Positions 1-6,861 of a stretch of DNA of 14,451 bases are shown here, one piece after another. How positions within the stretch are numbered: position 1 is the first letter of the stretch; every line of letters starts with the position of its first letter. The notes below the pieces were generated by a model, which ran no database searches, was not told the origin of the DNA, and saw only the letters and a program-made list of their open reading frames with translations. The stretch is from Clostridiales bacterium (GTDB lineage: Bacteria; Bacillota; Clostridia; Christensenellales; UBA1242). The stretch is from contig DMLH01000063.1 in the NCBI GenBank assembly GCA_003453435.1, positions 1 to 14,451 on the forward strand, in the 5' to 3' direction. A program made the translations under genes and the position numbers.

Positions 1-553
1 ATTTATGACTTGTACCATGTGCACCATAACGCCTTACAGCATAATCCCTATAATATTGCATAGGTACACCATATAAATATGCGTAGTTTGGCATTGTGCT
101 ATGAAATGCTGTATCAAAAACAGTGACATTAGGAATTTGCGGAGCAACTTGCATGCAACCAATAATTCCGTCTGTGTTTGGAATTGCGTGAAGTGGAGCA
201 AGATCAACAAGCCCACGTAAGTCATCAATAACTTTTTGAGATACCAAACAAGGCTTTGTGTAATGTTCACCGCCATGCACTACTCTATGGCCAATTGCAT
301 CAATTTCATTTATATCCTTAATAACGCCAATTTGCGCATCGGTTAATGTTTGCAAAATTAATGAAATTGCTTCTGCATGGTTTGTAAATTGACTTTTTAA
401 AATTGTTTCAACACCATTTGCTTTATGCTTTAAAAAACTGCCATCAAGGCCAATTCTTTCCGCATTACCTTTTGCAATAACCTCTTCAGTATCCATATCA
501 AAAAGTTGATATTTTAAACTGCTACTTCCTGCATTAACTACTAAAACTTTCAT
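1..553 (-). CDS. ackA: Acetate kinase, N-terminal part (cut by left window edge)
   Basis: AckA makes ATP and acetate from acetyl phosphate and ADP in the cytoplasm, the last step of the Pta-AckA pathway. The visible 184 residues start MKVLVVNAGSSSLKYQLF, the family's first phosphate-binding motif (N7, S10-S12, K14). GHRVVHGG (88-95) holds the substrate-binding Arg90, FDTAFH (146-151) holds the catalytic Asp147, and YGAHGTSHK closes the visible part just before the edge. A full protein is about 400 residues, so roughly half is missing. Two tandem ATGs lie at 551-556; the inner one is chosen because it sits 6 bases from AGGAG and gives the usual N-terminus. The usual LHNP motif reads L121-H-A-I, an Asn-to-Ala change near the substrate pocket, with Leu121 kept. 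No pta is visible next to it. It has its own promoter downstream of the clpX terminator. Confidence 0.96.
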   Translation of the reverse strand, partial: MKVLVVNAGSSSLKYQLFDMDTEEVIAKGNAERIGLDGSFLKHKANGVETILKSQFTNHAEAISLILQTLTDAQIGVIKDINEIDAIGHRVVHGGEHYTKPCLVSQKVIDDLRGLVDLAPLHAIPNTDGIIGCMQVAPQIPNVTVFDTAFHSTMPNYAYLYGVPMQYYRDYAVRRYGAHGTSHK

Positions 554-580
554 CATTTTCTCCTATTTGTTAATGCATAT

Positions 581-609
581 ATTATGCCAAAAAAAACAAC
601 AAATGTAAA
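581..609 (-). promoter_or_regulatory. Probable ackA promoter
   Basis: On the minus strand TTTACA (604-609), a 17-base spacer and CATAAT (581-586) form a sigma-A-like promoter. The predicted start near 574 leaves a leader of about 20 bases carrying AGGAG before ackA. The -35 box is the first six bases of the 3' arm of the clpX terminator. Seen by eye only, without start-site mapping. Confidence 0.5.
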
Positions 610-628
610 GTACTTTTTTTTACATTTG
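589..628 (-). terminator. Rho-independent terminator of clpPX
   Basis: A perfect 10-base-pair inverted repeat (600-609 with 619-628, 9-base loop) is followed on the minus strand by GTTG-like bases and a run of eight T (589-596). It lies 45 bases after the clpX stop. The stem is AT-rich, so termination may be partial and allow some read-through into ackA. Confidence 0.65.
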
Positions 629-672
629 CTGATTTTGTTGTTTTTGCTTTTTATGGCTTATATTCTTAATCT

Positions 673-1896
673 TTAATTTGCACCAACTGAAATGTTTTGG
701 CTATCTTCAAATTTAAGAAGCAATTTTTTGTTTTTTGCATCTAGTTCAAACCTTTTAATGTTTGATGATGGCAAGTCAAACATAGCATCCATAAGGTTAT
801 TTTCTAGTATTGTTCTTAGCCCCCTTGCACCATCACCCAAGTTTGAGGCTTCCCTTGCAATTTCGTTTATTGCATCATCACTCGCAGAAAATGTTATTCC
901 ATCAAGTTTCATAATTTCTTTAAATTGCTTTATTATTGAATTTTTTGGCTTTATTAAAATTTCTATTAGGTCTTTATCCGTCAACTTTTTTAATTTACTA
1001 ACAATAGGCAATCTTCCAACAAATTCTGGAATTAAGCCGAATTTAATTAAATCCTGTGGCATAACAGCGGAAGAAATGTTTAATTTGTCATCTTTTTTTG
1101 AAAAACCTAAATTGTGATTTTTGCTTCTTTCCTCAATGATTTTATCAAGCCCAACAAACGCTCCACCGCAAATAAACAATATGTTTGAAGTATCAACGCT
1201 AACAGTTTCTTGATATGGTGTTTTTTTAGCTGTTTGAAGTGGCACATTTGCAATTGTTCCTTCAATAATTTTAAGCAATGCTTGTTGCACTCCCTCGCCA
1301 GCGGGGTCCTTTGGTAGGTTTCTATTTTCGTTTTTCTTAGCAATTTTGTCTATTTCATCAATATAAACAATTCCGGTTTGCGCTTTTTTAATATCTCCGC
1401 CACTATTTGCCAAAAGTTTGGAAAGCACGCTTTCAACATCATCGCCCACATATCCAGCCTCTGTTAAAGTGGTTGCATCACACATTGCAAAAGGCACTTC
1501 CAAAACCTTTGCAAGAGTTTTTGCAAGCAATGTTTTTCCACATCCGGTTGGGCCAACAAGCAAAATATTGCTTTTATCTAATTCAATTTTATTTTTGTTA
1601 TTACTTAAATTATAGTTAATTTTTTTGTAATGATTATAAACAGCAACACTTAAAACTTTTTTTGCCTCTTCTTGTCCAATTATATAATCATCCAAGTGCT
1701 CTTTAATTTCCTTGGGCGTTAGCAGTTTTTTAAGCTGAGTTTTGGACTCTGCAATGTCATTTTTGATAATATTTCCACAAATATTAATACAGTCCTCACA
1801 AATAAATGAAGTACCTGTTGGACTTGCAATAAATTTTTTAACATCTGGTTGACCTCTGCCACAAAAAGAGCATGTCATATTATTACTTTTTTGCAC
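673..1896 (-). CDS. clpX: ATP-dependent Clp protease ATP-binding subunit ClpX
   Basis: ClpX is the hexameric AAA+ unfoldase that recognises substrates and threads them into ClpP. The 407 residues (E. coli 424) show the N-terminal zinc finger (C9, C12, C33, C36), the LSVAVYNHYKK segment (82-92), Walker A GPTGCGKT (115-122), pore-1 loop GYVG (148-151), Walker B IVYIDEID (176-183), a ClpP-docking LGF loop (263-265) and the sensor-2 GARGLR motif near the C-terminus. Start is GTG, set by GGAG 6 bases upstream; an ATG six codons in has no ribosome site. The Shine-Dalgarno lies inside the last codons of clpP and the start is one base past the clpP stop, implying translational coupling. Odd: the near-invariant RKH substrate loop reads K224-K-T without its preceding Gly-Gly, and the pore-2 segment usually reading RDVSGEG is KDPAGEG (196-202). 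Confidence 0.97.
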   Translation of the reverse strand: MQKSNNMTCSFCGRGQPDVKKFIASPTGTSFICEDCINICGNIIKNDIAESKTQLKKLLTPKEIKEHLDDYIIGQEEAKKVLSVAVYNHYKKINYNLSNNKNKIELDKSNILLVGPTGCGKTLLAKTLAKVLEVPFAMCDATTLTEAGYVGDDVESVLSKLLANSGGDIKKAQTGIVYIDEIDKIAKKNENRNLPKDPAGEGVQQALLKIIEGTIANVPLQTAKKTPYQETVSVDTSNILFICGGAFVGLDKIIEERSKNHNLGFSKKDDKLNISSAVMPQDLIKFGLIPEFVGRLPIVSKLKKLTDKDLIEILIKPKNSIIKQFKEIMKLDGITFSASDDAINEIAREASNLGDGARGLRTILENNLMDAMFDLPSSNIKRFELDAKNKKLLLKFEDSQNISVGAN

Positions 1897-1897
1897 G

Positions 1898-2482
1898 TTA
1901 TTCTCCTTTTAATAAGACCTTATCAATTAAATTATATTCCTCTGCCTCATAACTGGTTAAATAGTAATCTCTTTCAGTATCCTCATCAATTTTGCTACGC
2001 TGTTTTCCTGTGTTTTCGGCTAAAATATTGTTGATTGTATCGCGAGATTTCAAAATCTGGTCGGCCACAATTTTAATATCACTCGCCTGACCGCCCACGT
2101 TGTTAATTAGCGGTTGATGAATCATAATTTTACTGTTTTTAAGGGCAAATCTTTTGCCTTTTGCACCGCTTGAAAGAAGTACCGCCCCCATTGATGCACA
2201 AAGCCCTACGCAAATTGTGGAAACATCACATTTAATAAAGTTCATTGTATCCATAATTGCAAGGCCTGCATCGATTGCACCGCCAGGTGTGTTTAGGTAT
2301 AAAGAAATATCTTTAGTATTATCTTTTGCTTCCAAAAAAAGCATTTGAGCAATTACAGAATTTGCAACTTCTGTTGTTATTTCTCCGCCCAAAAAAATAA
2401 TTCTATCTTCAAGAAGTCTAGAATAAATATCGTAACTTCTTTCACCATTACTTAGATTATCTACAACATATGGTATTAACAT
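1898..2482 (-). CDS. clpP: ATP-dependent Clp protease proteolytic subunit ClpP
   Basis: ClpP is the self-compartmentalised tetradecameric serine protease that degrades proteins fed by ClpX or other Clp ATPases. It has 194 residues, the normal length for a processed or pro-peptide-poor ClpP. The start MLIPYVVDN matches the usual N-terminal loop region that contacts the ATPase. NTPGG (64-68) forms the oxyanion-hole strand, with Thr where Ser is usual. The triad is S97 (CASMGA), H122 (MIHQP) and D172 (ERDYYL). The heptamer contact motif YDIYSRLL (17-24) is intact. ATG is preceded by AAGGAGA at good spacing. It heads a two-gene clpP-clpX unit with its own TATAAT promoter; tig lies one gene upstream, as in many bacteria. 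Confidence 0.97.
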   Translation of the reverse strand: MLIPYVVDNLSNGERSYDIYSRLLEDRIIFLGGEITTEVANSVIAQMLFLEAKDNTKDISLYLNTPGGAIDAGLAIMDTMNFIKCDVSTICVGLCASMGAVLLSSGAKGKRFALKNSKIMIHQPLINNVGGQASDIKIVADQILKSRDTINNILAENTGKQRSKIDEDTERDYYLTSYEAEEYNLIDKVLLKGE

Positions 2483-2504
2483 AAAAATCTCCTTTTGCTA
2501 ATCA

Positions 2505-2533
2505 ATTATATTAAAATTTGTTATTTTTGCACT
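2505..2533 (-). promoter_or_regulatory. Probable clpPX promoter
   Basis: A perfect TATAAT on the minus strand (2505-2510) lies 22 bases before the clpP start codon. At 17-base spacing the -35 position reads AGTGCA (2528-2533), a poor match, directly after the T-tract of the preceding terminator. No CtsR heptad repeat (GGTCAAA type) is visible here. Confidence 0.5.
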
Positions 2534-2571
2534 AAAAAAAGATAAAACGGCGGTTTTGCCATTTTATCTTT
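2534..2571 (-). terminator. Rho-independent terminator after the zinc-ribbon gene
   Basis: Arms 2538-2547 and 2562-2571 (10 perfect pairs) continue past one mismatch with GGC/GCC to a short loop. On the minus strand the stem is followed by seven T (2534-2540). It separates the tig-zinc-ribbon unit from clpPX, so clpP is expected to use its own promoter. Confidence 0.75.
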
Positions 2572-2603
2572 AGTAATTCACACTGTATTAAATTTATTAA
2601 AAA

Positions 2604-3038
2604 CTATTGTTTTTCTCCACACTTATTGCAAAACAATGAATCCTCATCAATCTCTGCTCCACAATATTTACAGTACTTTGAATTTTTCAATCCCTCTTTG
2701 ATTGATCTGGCTGTTTTTTTAATAGCGGCACTTGATATTTCAGCATTATTTTCAGCGATGTATGTCAAATCATCTTTTGTTTGTTCTCTTACATATCTAT
2801 ATTTAGCAATTGTTATTTTTTCAATCTCAGGAGCAAAAGACATAAGGATTGGCATAATTGACAGAAAAGTAAGTATTGCTCCAGGTATAATAAATTGAAT
2901 ATTATTTAAAACATGTTCACCAGGTTTAGCAAGAGCAATTCCCAATATTAGCAAAGTTAAACCAATAGCTAAAATACTAAAACCAACAATCCTTAAAATA
3001 AGAAAAAATTTTGGTTTTTTATTCTTTTTATCTTCCAT
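2604..3038 (-). CDS. Small membrane protein with C-terminal zinc ribbon, function unknown
   Basis: A 144-residue protein I do not recognise as a named family. A lysine-rich N-terminus (residues 3-10) precedes two hydrophobic helices (about 11-37 and 49-68). A charged stretch, probably helical and cytoplasmic, follows (70-120). The C-terminus is a compact zinc ribbon with C123, C126, C137 and C140 (CKYCG and CNKCG), a type common at the ends of Gram-positive membrane proteins. ATG is preceded by AGGAGA at 6 bases. It starts 16 bases after the tig stop with no terminator between, so it is probably co-transcribed with tig, and a strong terminator closes the unit. Placement between tig and clpP suggests a link to protein quality control, but that is position-based inference only. 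Confidence 0.8.
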   Translation of the reverse strand: MEDKKNKKPKFFLILRIVGFSILAIGLTLLILGIALAKPGEHVLNNIQFIIPGAILTFLSIMPILMSFAPEIEKITIAKYRYVREQTKDDLTYIAENNAEISSAAIKKTARSIKEGLKNSKYCKYCGAEIDEDSLFCNKCGEKQ

Positions 3039-3054
3039 AATTTCTCCTATGTTT

Positions 3055-4332
3055 TTACATATTGTTATTCTTTTTTAAGAACTCAAACAACTTGTTCAAA
3101 ATTAGGTTGCTTGCAATTTGGTTTAAATAGTGCTCGTGAACTGTCTTTTTAAATTCTTCAACATCAACACCATTTAAATCTGCTTGCTCCTTAATTGCTT
3201 TTTCAAGTTCTTCCTTTTCTAAACTAATGCCTTCTTTTTTCATAACAGCTTCAAGCACAAGTCTTGTTTTAACTGTTTTTCTAGCATCGTCCATTCTGCT
3301 TTTTTCAAGTTCTTCAACAGTGGTGTTCATATATTTAACATAATCGTTAATGTTTAAACCCTGATGCTCGAGTTGATGAGCAAATTGATGCACAAATTCA
3401 TGAGCTTGTTCGTGCACCATAACTTCTGGAATTTCAACCTTTGAGTTTTCTGTTATTTTTTCCAAAAGTTTTTCTTCGGCTTCTTGCTCTGCCTTTGCTT
3501 GCTTTTCTTTTTTCAGTTCTTCTTTAACACTTTTTTTGTATTCTTCCAAAGTATCAAATTCACTAACATTTTTTGCAAACTCATCATCAAGTTCTGGCAT
3601 AACTTTTTCTCTAACTTCATGAACAGTCACATCAAATGTACAAGGTTTTCCTGCTAAATCCTCTGCTGGATATTCTGCTGGAAATGTGACGTCAATTACT
3701 TTTTCTTCTCCTGCCTTAGCACCAACAAGTTGGTCTTCAAAACCAGGTATAAATGAACCACTACCAAGTTTTAACTCATAGCCCTTTGCTGTGCCACCAT
3801 CAAAAGCGACACCATCTTTTTTACCAACAAAGTCGATAACTACTGTATCGCCATTTTTTGCTTCACGCTCAACAACAACCATACGGCTTGCTTTTTCCCT
3901 CATTGCCTCAACTTCCGCATTAACTTCTGCAGAACTAACCTTTATTTCAGCTTTTTCTATTGTAAGGCCTGTGTATGCACCAAGTTCAACTTCTGGGTAA
4001 ACTTCTGTTGTAACTGTCATTGTTACGCCAGTTTCGTCAATTTTATCAACATCAAGCCTTGGGTTGCCTACTGTTTCTAATTTCTCTTTAACTAAAGCCT
4101 GCTCGTAGTAAACATAAAAGCAATTGTTTAATGCTTCATCATAAAACACTGTATCGCCATATTCTTTTTCAATAACTTTGCGTGGTGCCTTACCTGTTCT
4201 AAAGCCTTGAACACGATATTTTTGTTTTGTGTGTTCGTAAGCATCTTGAAGTGCCTTTTCCCATTCTTCCTTTGTAATTTTTAATGTGATCTTTACCTTT
4301 TTATCAGCAAGTACTTCTTTTGTGTATTCCAT
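3055..4332 (-). CDS. tig: Trigger factor, ribosome-bound chaperone and peptidyl-prolyl isomerase
   Basis: Trigger factor binds at the ribosome exit tunnel and shields nascent chains. The 425 residues (E. coli 432) show all three domains: an N-terminal ribosome-binding domain with the signature GFRTGKAP (43-50), an FKBP-type domain (about 160-242, including DFVGKKDG and GSGSFIPGFEDQL), and a helical C-terminal substrate-binding domain (about 243-420) that starts with a Lys/Glu-rich helix (265-293). In the C-terminal domain five histidines fall exactly four residues apart (H307, H311, H315, H319, H323), which is not usual for the family. ATG follows AAGGAGA at 7 bases. A good promoter (TTGCAA, 17 bases, TGC-TATAAT) sits just upstream. 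The following zinc-ribbon gene is probably in the same transcript. Confidence 0.97.
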   Translation of the reverse strand: MEYTKEVLADKKVKITLKITKEEWEKALQDAYEHTKQKYRVQGFRTGKAPRKVIEKEYGDTVFYDEALNNCFYVYYEQALVKEKLETVGNPRLDVDKIDETGVTMTVTTEVYPEVELGAYTGLTIEKAEIKVSSAEVNAEVEAMREKASRMVVVEREAKNGDTVVIDFVGKKDGVAFDGGTAKGYELKLGSGSFIPGFEDQLVGAKAGEEKVIDVTFPAEYPAEDLAGKPCTFDVTVHEVREKVMPELDDEFAKNVSEFDTLEEYKKSVKEELKKEKQAKAEQEAEEKLLEKITENSKVEIPEVMVHEQAHEFVHQFAHQLEHQGLNINDYVKYMNTTVEELEKSRMDDARKTVKTRLVLEAVMKKEGISLEKEELEKAIKEQADLNGVDVEEFKKTVHEHYLNQIASNLILNKLFEFLKKNNNM

Positions 4333-4357
4333 TTCTTTCTCCTTTTAAAGCACAACA

Positions 4358-4386
4358 ATTATAGCATACAAAATATATTATTGCAA
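4358..4386 (-). promoter_or_regulatory. Probable tig promoter
   Basis: On the minus strand TTGCAA (4381-4386), exactly 17 bases, then TATAAT (4358-4363) preceded by TGC, an extended -10. The start of tig is 25 bases beyond the -10 box, leaving room for the Shine-Dalgarno. The same TTGCAA-17-TATAAT arrangement occurs before the TM2 gene at 12868-12896. Confidence 0.7.
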
Positions 4387-4450
4387 TTTGTTTTGCCAAG
4401 TATAACAAAGTTTTTTGCAAAAAAATGTAAATGTTTAAGTTTTTTTACAA

Positions 4451-4478
4451 TATAAAAGAAGGCGGATAATTTTCCGCC
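4451..4478 (-). terminator. Rho-independent terminator of the PHP gene
   Basis: A GC-rich stem, GGCGGA (4461-4466) with TCCGCC (4473-4478) and a six-base loop, is followed on the minus strand by the T-rich TTCTTTTATA. It lies about 20 bases after the stop of the PHP-domain gene. Weaker flanking AT pairing can extend the stem. Confidence 0.7.
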
Positions 4479-4498
4479 ATCTTATATTATAGTTTTAA

Positions 4499-6322
4499 TT
4501 ACTCATTTTCATTTTTTTCACTATCTTTTAATTGTTGTTGATATTTTTTATTTAAAAATTGTCTACGAATTTTAACACTTAAATCTTGATTTTCTTTATC
4601 AAATGTGCCATTTTTAATTAAATCATACCATGAACATTTATCACATACAAAAGTCAAGTCATCATTAAAATTTCTTTGATGTTTTTTTCTGCTCATAGTA
4701 TCACTAAGAAGCGCAATATCACTTAAGAAATTGTAATGTATATCACCAATTCCAGACACACAATTAATTGCTTTTTGATGCTTTACATACATATCATAAT
4801 GTTCCCAAGCATTTTCAGCATGTAAATTCTTATTTTCCTTATTCTCATAAAACATTCTTTTGCTTATTTCAACGCCGTCGAGATTGAAATTATAATATTT
4901 GCCCACTCTATCTAAAAAGTTAATCAGCATTTCATCTTTAACAATTCCTGTATTATCACCGATAATTCCTAAAAATGTTTCGCCTTTAGAATTTGTAAGC
5001 AATTCTACAATTGGGTCTTCTTCTTCTGGTGAAAAATAATAATTTTCTCCAGTTCTAACATAGTACCAAAGTTTATCATTAATTTTATCTTGAACATTTT
5101 TTGGCAGGCTGGAAATGTCAACCTTGTCGAAATAACTAACTGGTATTTTTGCATCTGCTCTAAACTTTTCTTCGTTTGGATGAGCAAGGCAGAAATAAGC
5201 AGTGTCTCCAAATAATAAACTTATGTCTTTCAAATCTAATCTTGTACTTGGATGTCCAAATAAAACACGAAACCTATTTTTACCTGTATCTTGAGCAATT
5301 TTAATTTCCTCAGGTGTTATTTCAAGAAACAAAGGTACTAATCCCATTCTTTTGTGAGTTTTTGCAATTTCCCCAATTTGCAGTGATAATTTTTCTTTTG
5401 TAGAATCATCCATATCAATAAATTTATTGATTATGAGATAATTATACAACTTTCTAATTACCTTTTCTTTTGCAACATCAAATGAAATGCCTGGTCTTTT
5501 AACTTCATCAAATAAGTCTTTTGGAAGCACTGCATTATTCGCTTTCATAAAATGCCTTTCGTTAATTGATGATATAACTTCTTTTGTAAAATTCTCTATT
5601 TTTTCTTGAACGCTGTATTTATGAGTAAAGTTTATATCATAATACAATTGGCTTTTTGCTTCTTCAGTATTTTCAATTAAACCCTTAGATGCTAAATATT
5701 TAAAACTATCTTCAACAAATCTTTCCCTTATTTCATTATAGGTTAGGCCAAATTCTAAAGTATCTTCATAAACCTCAAAAGGAATCCTCATTGAATAATC
5801 TTTACAATACTTTTGACAAAGTGTATTTCTAGCAGCAATCATCATTGTGCCAACATTTATATAATTATCACGATCATCTTCAGATTTAGGATACTCACCA
5901 ATATATTTTAAGCCCTTTGAAATATCTTTTGAAATATACATGTCGGACCACACCGAAAAAACTGCAGTGTTTGCAAAATACATGTCTTCCATACCCTTTT
6001 TTGCTGCAGCGAGCAAATGTATTTTATTAAAAGGACTATCCCTAAAAATTTTGCTTACATCAGCGCTAAATTCACTTTCAGGAAAAAGTTCAACACTATC
6101 CTTTAAATCTGGATATTTGTTATATTCATCCCAAACCAATTTGCCTAATGTAGTGCTATTGTGGCCACCACAATTTGTTATAACTTTTAGTTCAAAAAGT
6201 TCTGACAACGCTTTTTGCAAAGACAAAAATTGATGTGGAGTGAAATTTGCCTTGTTGTACTCCTTTGTTTCAAAAATGTGACAGTGCAAATTGATTAAAT
6301 TACCCTTAAAATTTCCTTCCAT
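4499..6322 (-). CDS. PHP-domain-like metal-dependent hydrolase with large insertion, specific role unknown
   Basis: A 607-residue protein whose spaced motifs match the PHP (polymerase and histidinol phosphatase) metal-binding fold: NLHCH (H13, H15) after a beta strand, ITNCGGHNS (48-56) in the motif-II position, LFPESEFSAD (79-88) in the place of the GxE strand, IHLLA (101-105), LAHP (379-382), DGVEIS (482-487) and GIGDIH (D527, H529) in the place of the final SDAH. The segment from about 110 to 350 is a long insertion, mostly charged and helical, that I cannot assign. C-terminal CDKC and a Lys/Gln/Glu-rich tail follow. PHP enzymes are phosphoesterases or nucleases; the substrate is not evident. 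The ATG at 6320-6322 has no Shine-Dalgarno. The reading frame is open to a TTG at 6370, but that lies in a terminator hairpin, so ATG is preferred. It is a single-gene unit with its own promoter and terminator. Confidence 0.7.
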   Translation of the reverse strand: MEGNFKGNLINLHCHIFETKEYNKANFTPHQFLSLQKALSELFELKVITNCGGHNSTTLGKLVWDEYNKYPDLKDSVELFPESEFSADVSKIFRDSPFNKIHLLAAAKKGMEDMYFANTAVFSVWSDMYISKDISKGLKYIGEYPKSEDDRDNYINVGTMMIAARNTLCQKYCKDYSMRIPFEVYEDTLEFGLTYNEIRERFVEDSFKYLASKGLIENTEEAKSQLYYDINFTHKYSVQEKIENFTKEVISSINERHFMKANNAVLPKDLFDEVKRPGISFDVAKEKVIRKLYNYLIINKFIDMDDSTKEKLSLQIGEIAKTHKRMGLVPLFLEITPEEIKIAQDTGKNRFRVLFGHPSTRLDLKDISLLFGDTAYFCLAHPNEEKFRADAKIPVSYFDKVDISSLPKNVQDKINDKLWYYVRTGENYYFSPEEEDPIVELLTNSKGETFLGIIGDNTGIVKDEMLINFLDRVGKYYNFNLDGVEISKRMFYENKENKNLHAENAWEHYDMYVKHQKAINCVSGIGDIHYNFLSDIALLSDTMSRKKHQRNFNDDLTFVCDKCSWYDLIKNGTFDKENQDLSVKIRRQFLNKKYQQQLKDSEKNENE

Positions 6323-6328
6323 ATTTAT

Positions 6329-6357
6329 ATGATAACATATATAAATAAAAAAATCAA
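6329..6357 (-). promoter_or_regulatory. Promoter of the PHP gene, predicted to give a leaderless mRNA
   Basis: On the minus strand TTGATT (6352-6357), a 17-base spacer and TATCAT (6329-6334) preceded by TGT, an extended -10. Only six bases separate the -10 from the ATG, so the normal start distance of about seven bases puts the first transcribed base on the A of ATG. The -35 box overlaps the 3' arm and T-tract of the preceding terminator. Confidence 0.5.
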
Positions 6358-6380
6358 TAGCAAATTTCAAAAGCTATTGA
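6347..6380 (-). terminator. Rho-independent terminator after the two small membrane genes
   Basis: A perfect 8-base-pair inverted repeat, TCAATAGC (6354-6361) with GCTATTGA (6373-6380), 11-base loop, followed on the minus strand by seven T (6347-6353). It lies 60 bases after the stop of the gene at 6442-6834. Confidence 0.7.
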
Positions 6381-6441
6381 ATTTTTATGTATGAGATAAA
6401 ACAATATGGACTTGTTATAATTAATAGTTTTTCATGCTAAA

Positions 6442-6834
6442 CTAAAACAACTTAACAATTGAACTTACAAGCATATACATAATTAGTGCGGAAACTGCAA
6501 TTGTGAAAACTGCCGGCATAAACATTTCTAATTTTTGAGACAACTTTTTTCTTTTGGCTTTTTTGTTTGTTTTGTCACTTTGCATAACATAAGTTTCACC
6601 GTCATCACCCTCTGCAAGTTGCATAACAATAACCTCTTGCCTTTCGTCTTGCTCCGCTTGTTTTTTTGCACCATTTTTAATTAAAATATAAGACAGCATT
6701 ACAAACCCAGCCTCAAAAAACACCATGGTTGGAAAATACATGTAATAAGTTGCATAAGATGTCATTAAACATAAAAATGCAAGCACAAACATTATTGCGG
6801 TTATAAAATTGAAAATATTATACTTGAATTTCAT
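6442..6834 (-). CDS. Small three-helix membrane protein, function unknown
   Basis: A 130-residue protein not recognised. Hydrophobic helices are at about 9-30, 33-53 and 107-128. Between the second and third is a very charged loop (54-104) with acidic QDERQE and EGDDGE stretches and then a basic cluster (KKAKRKK, about 91-97), which by the positive-inside rule should be cytoplasmic. No catalytic motif is visible. ATG follows AGGAG at 5 bases. It starts 27 bases after the stop of another small three-helix protein gene (6862-7143) and probably shares its transcript; a good terminator follows it. Confidence 0.75.
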   Translation of the reverse strand: MKFKYNIFNFITAIMFVLAFLCLMTSYATYYMYFPTMVFFEAGFVMLSYILIKNGAKKQAEQDERQEVIVMQLAEGDDGETYVMQSDKTNKKAKRKKLSQKLEMFMPAVFTIAVSALIMYMLVSSIVKLF

Positions 6835-6861
6835 AAAATCTCCTGAATATATGACAAAAAA

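Noticed and set aside
6323..6370. TTG-initiated 16-residue extension of the PHP protein
   Set aside because: The TTG lies in the loop of the preceding terminator hairpin, has no Shine-Dalgarno, and the extension is just the translation of the T-tract and promoter.
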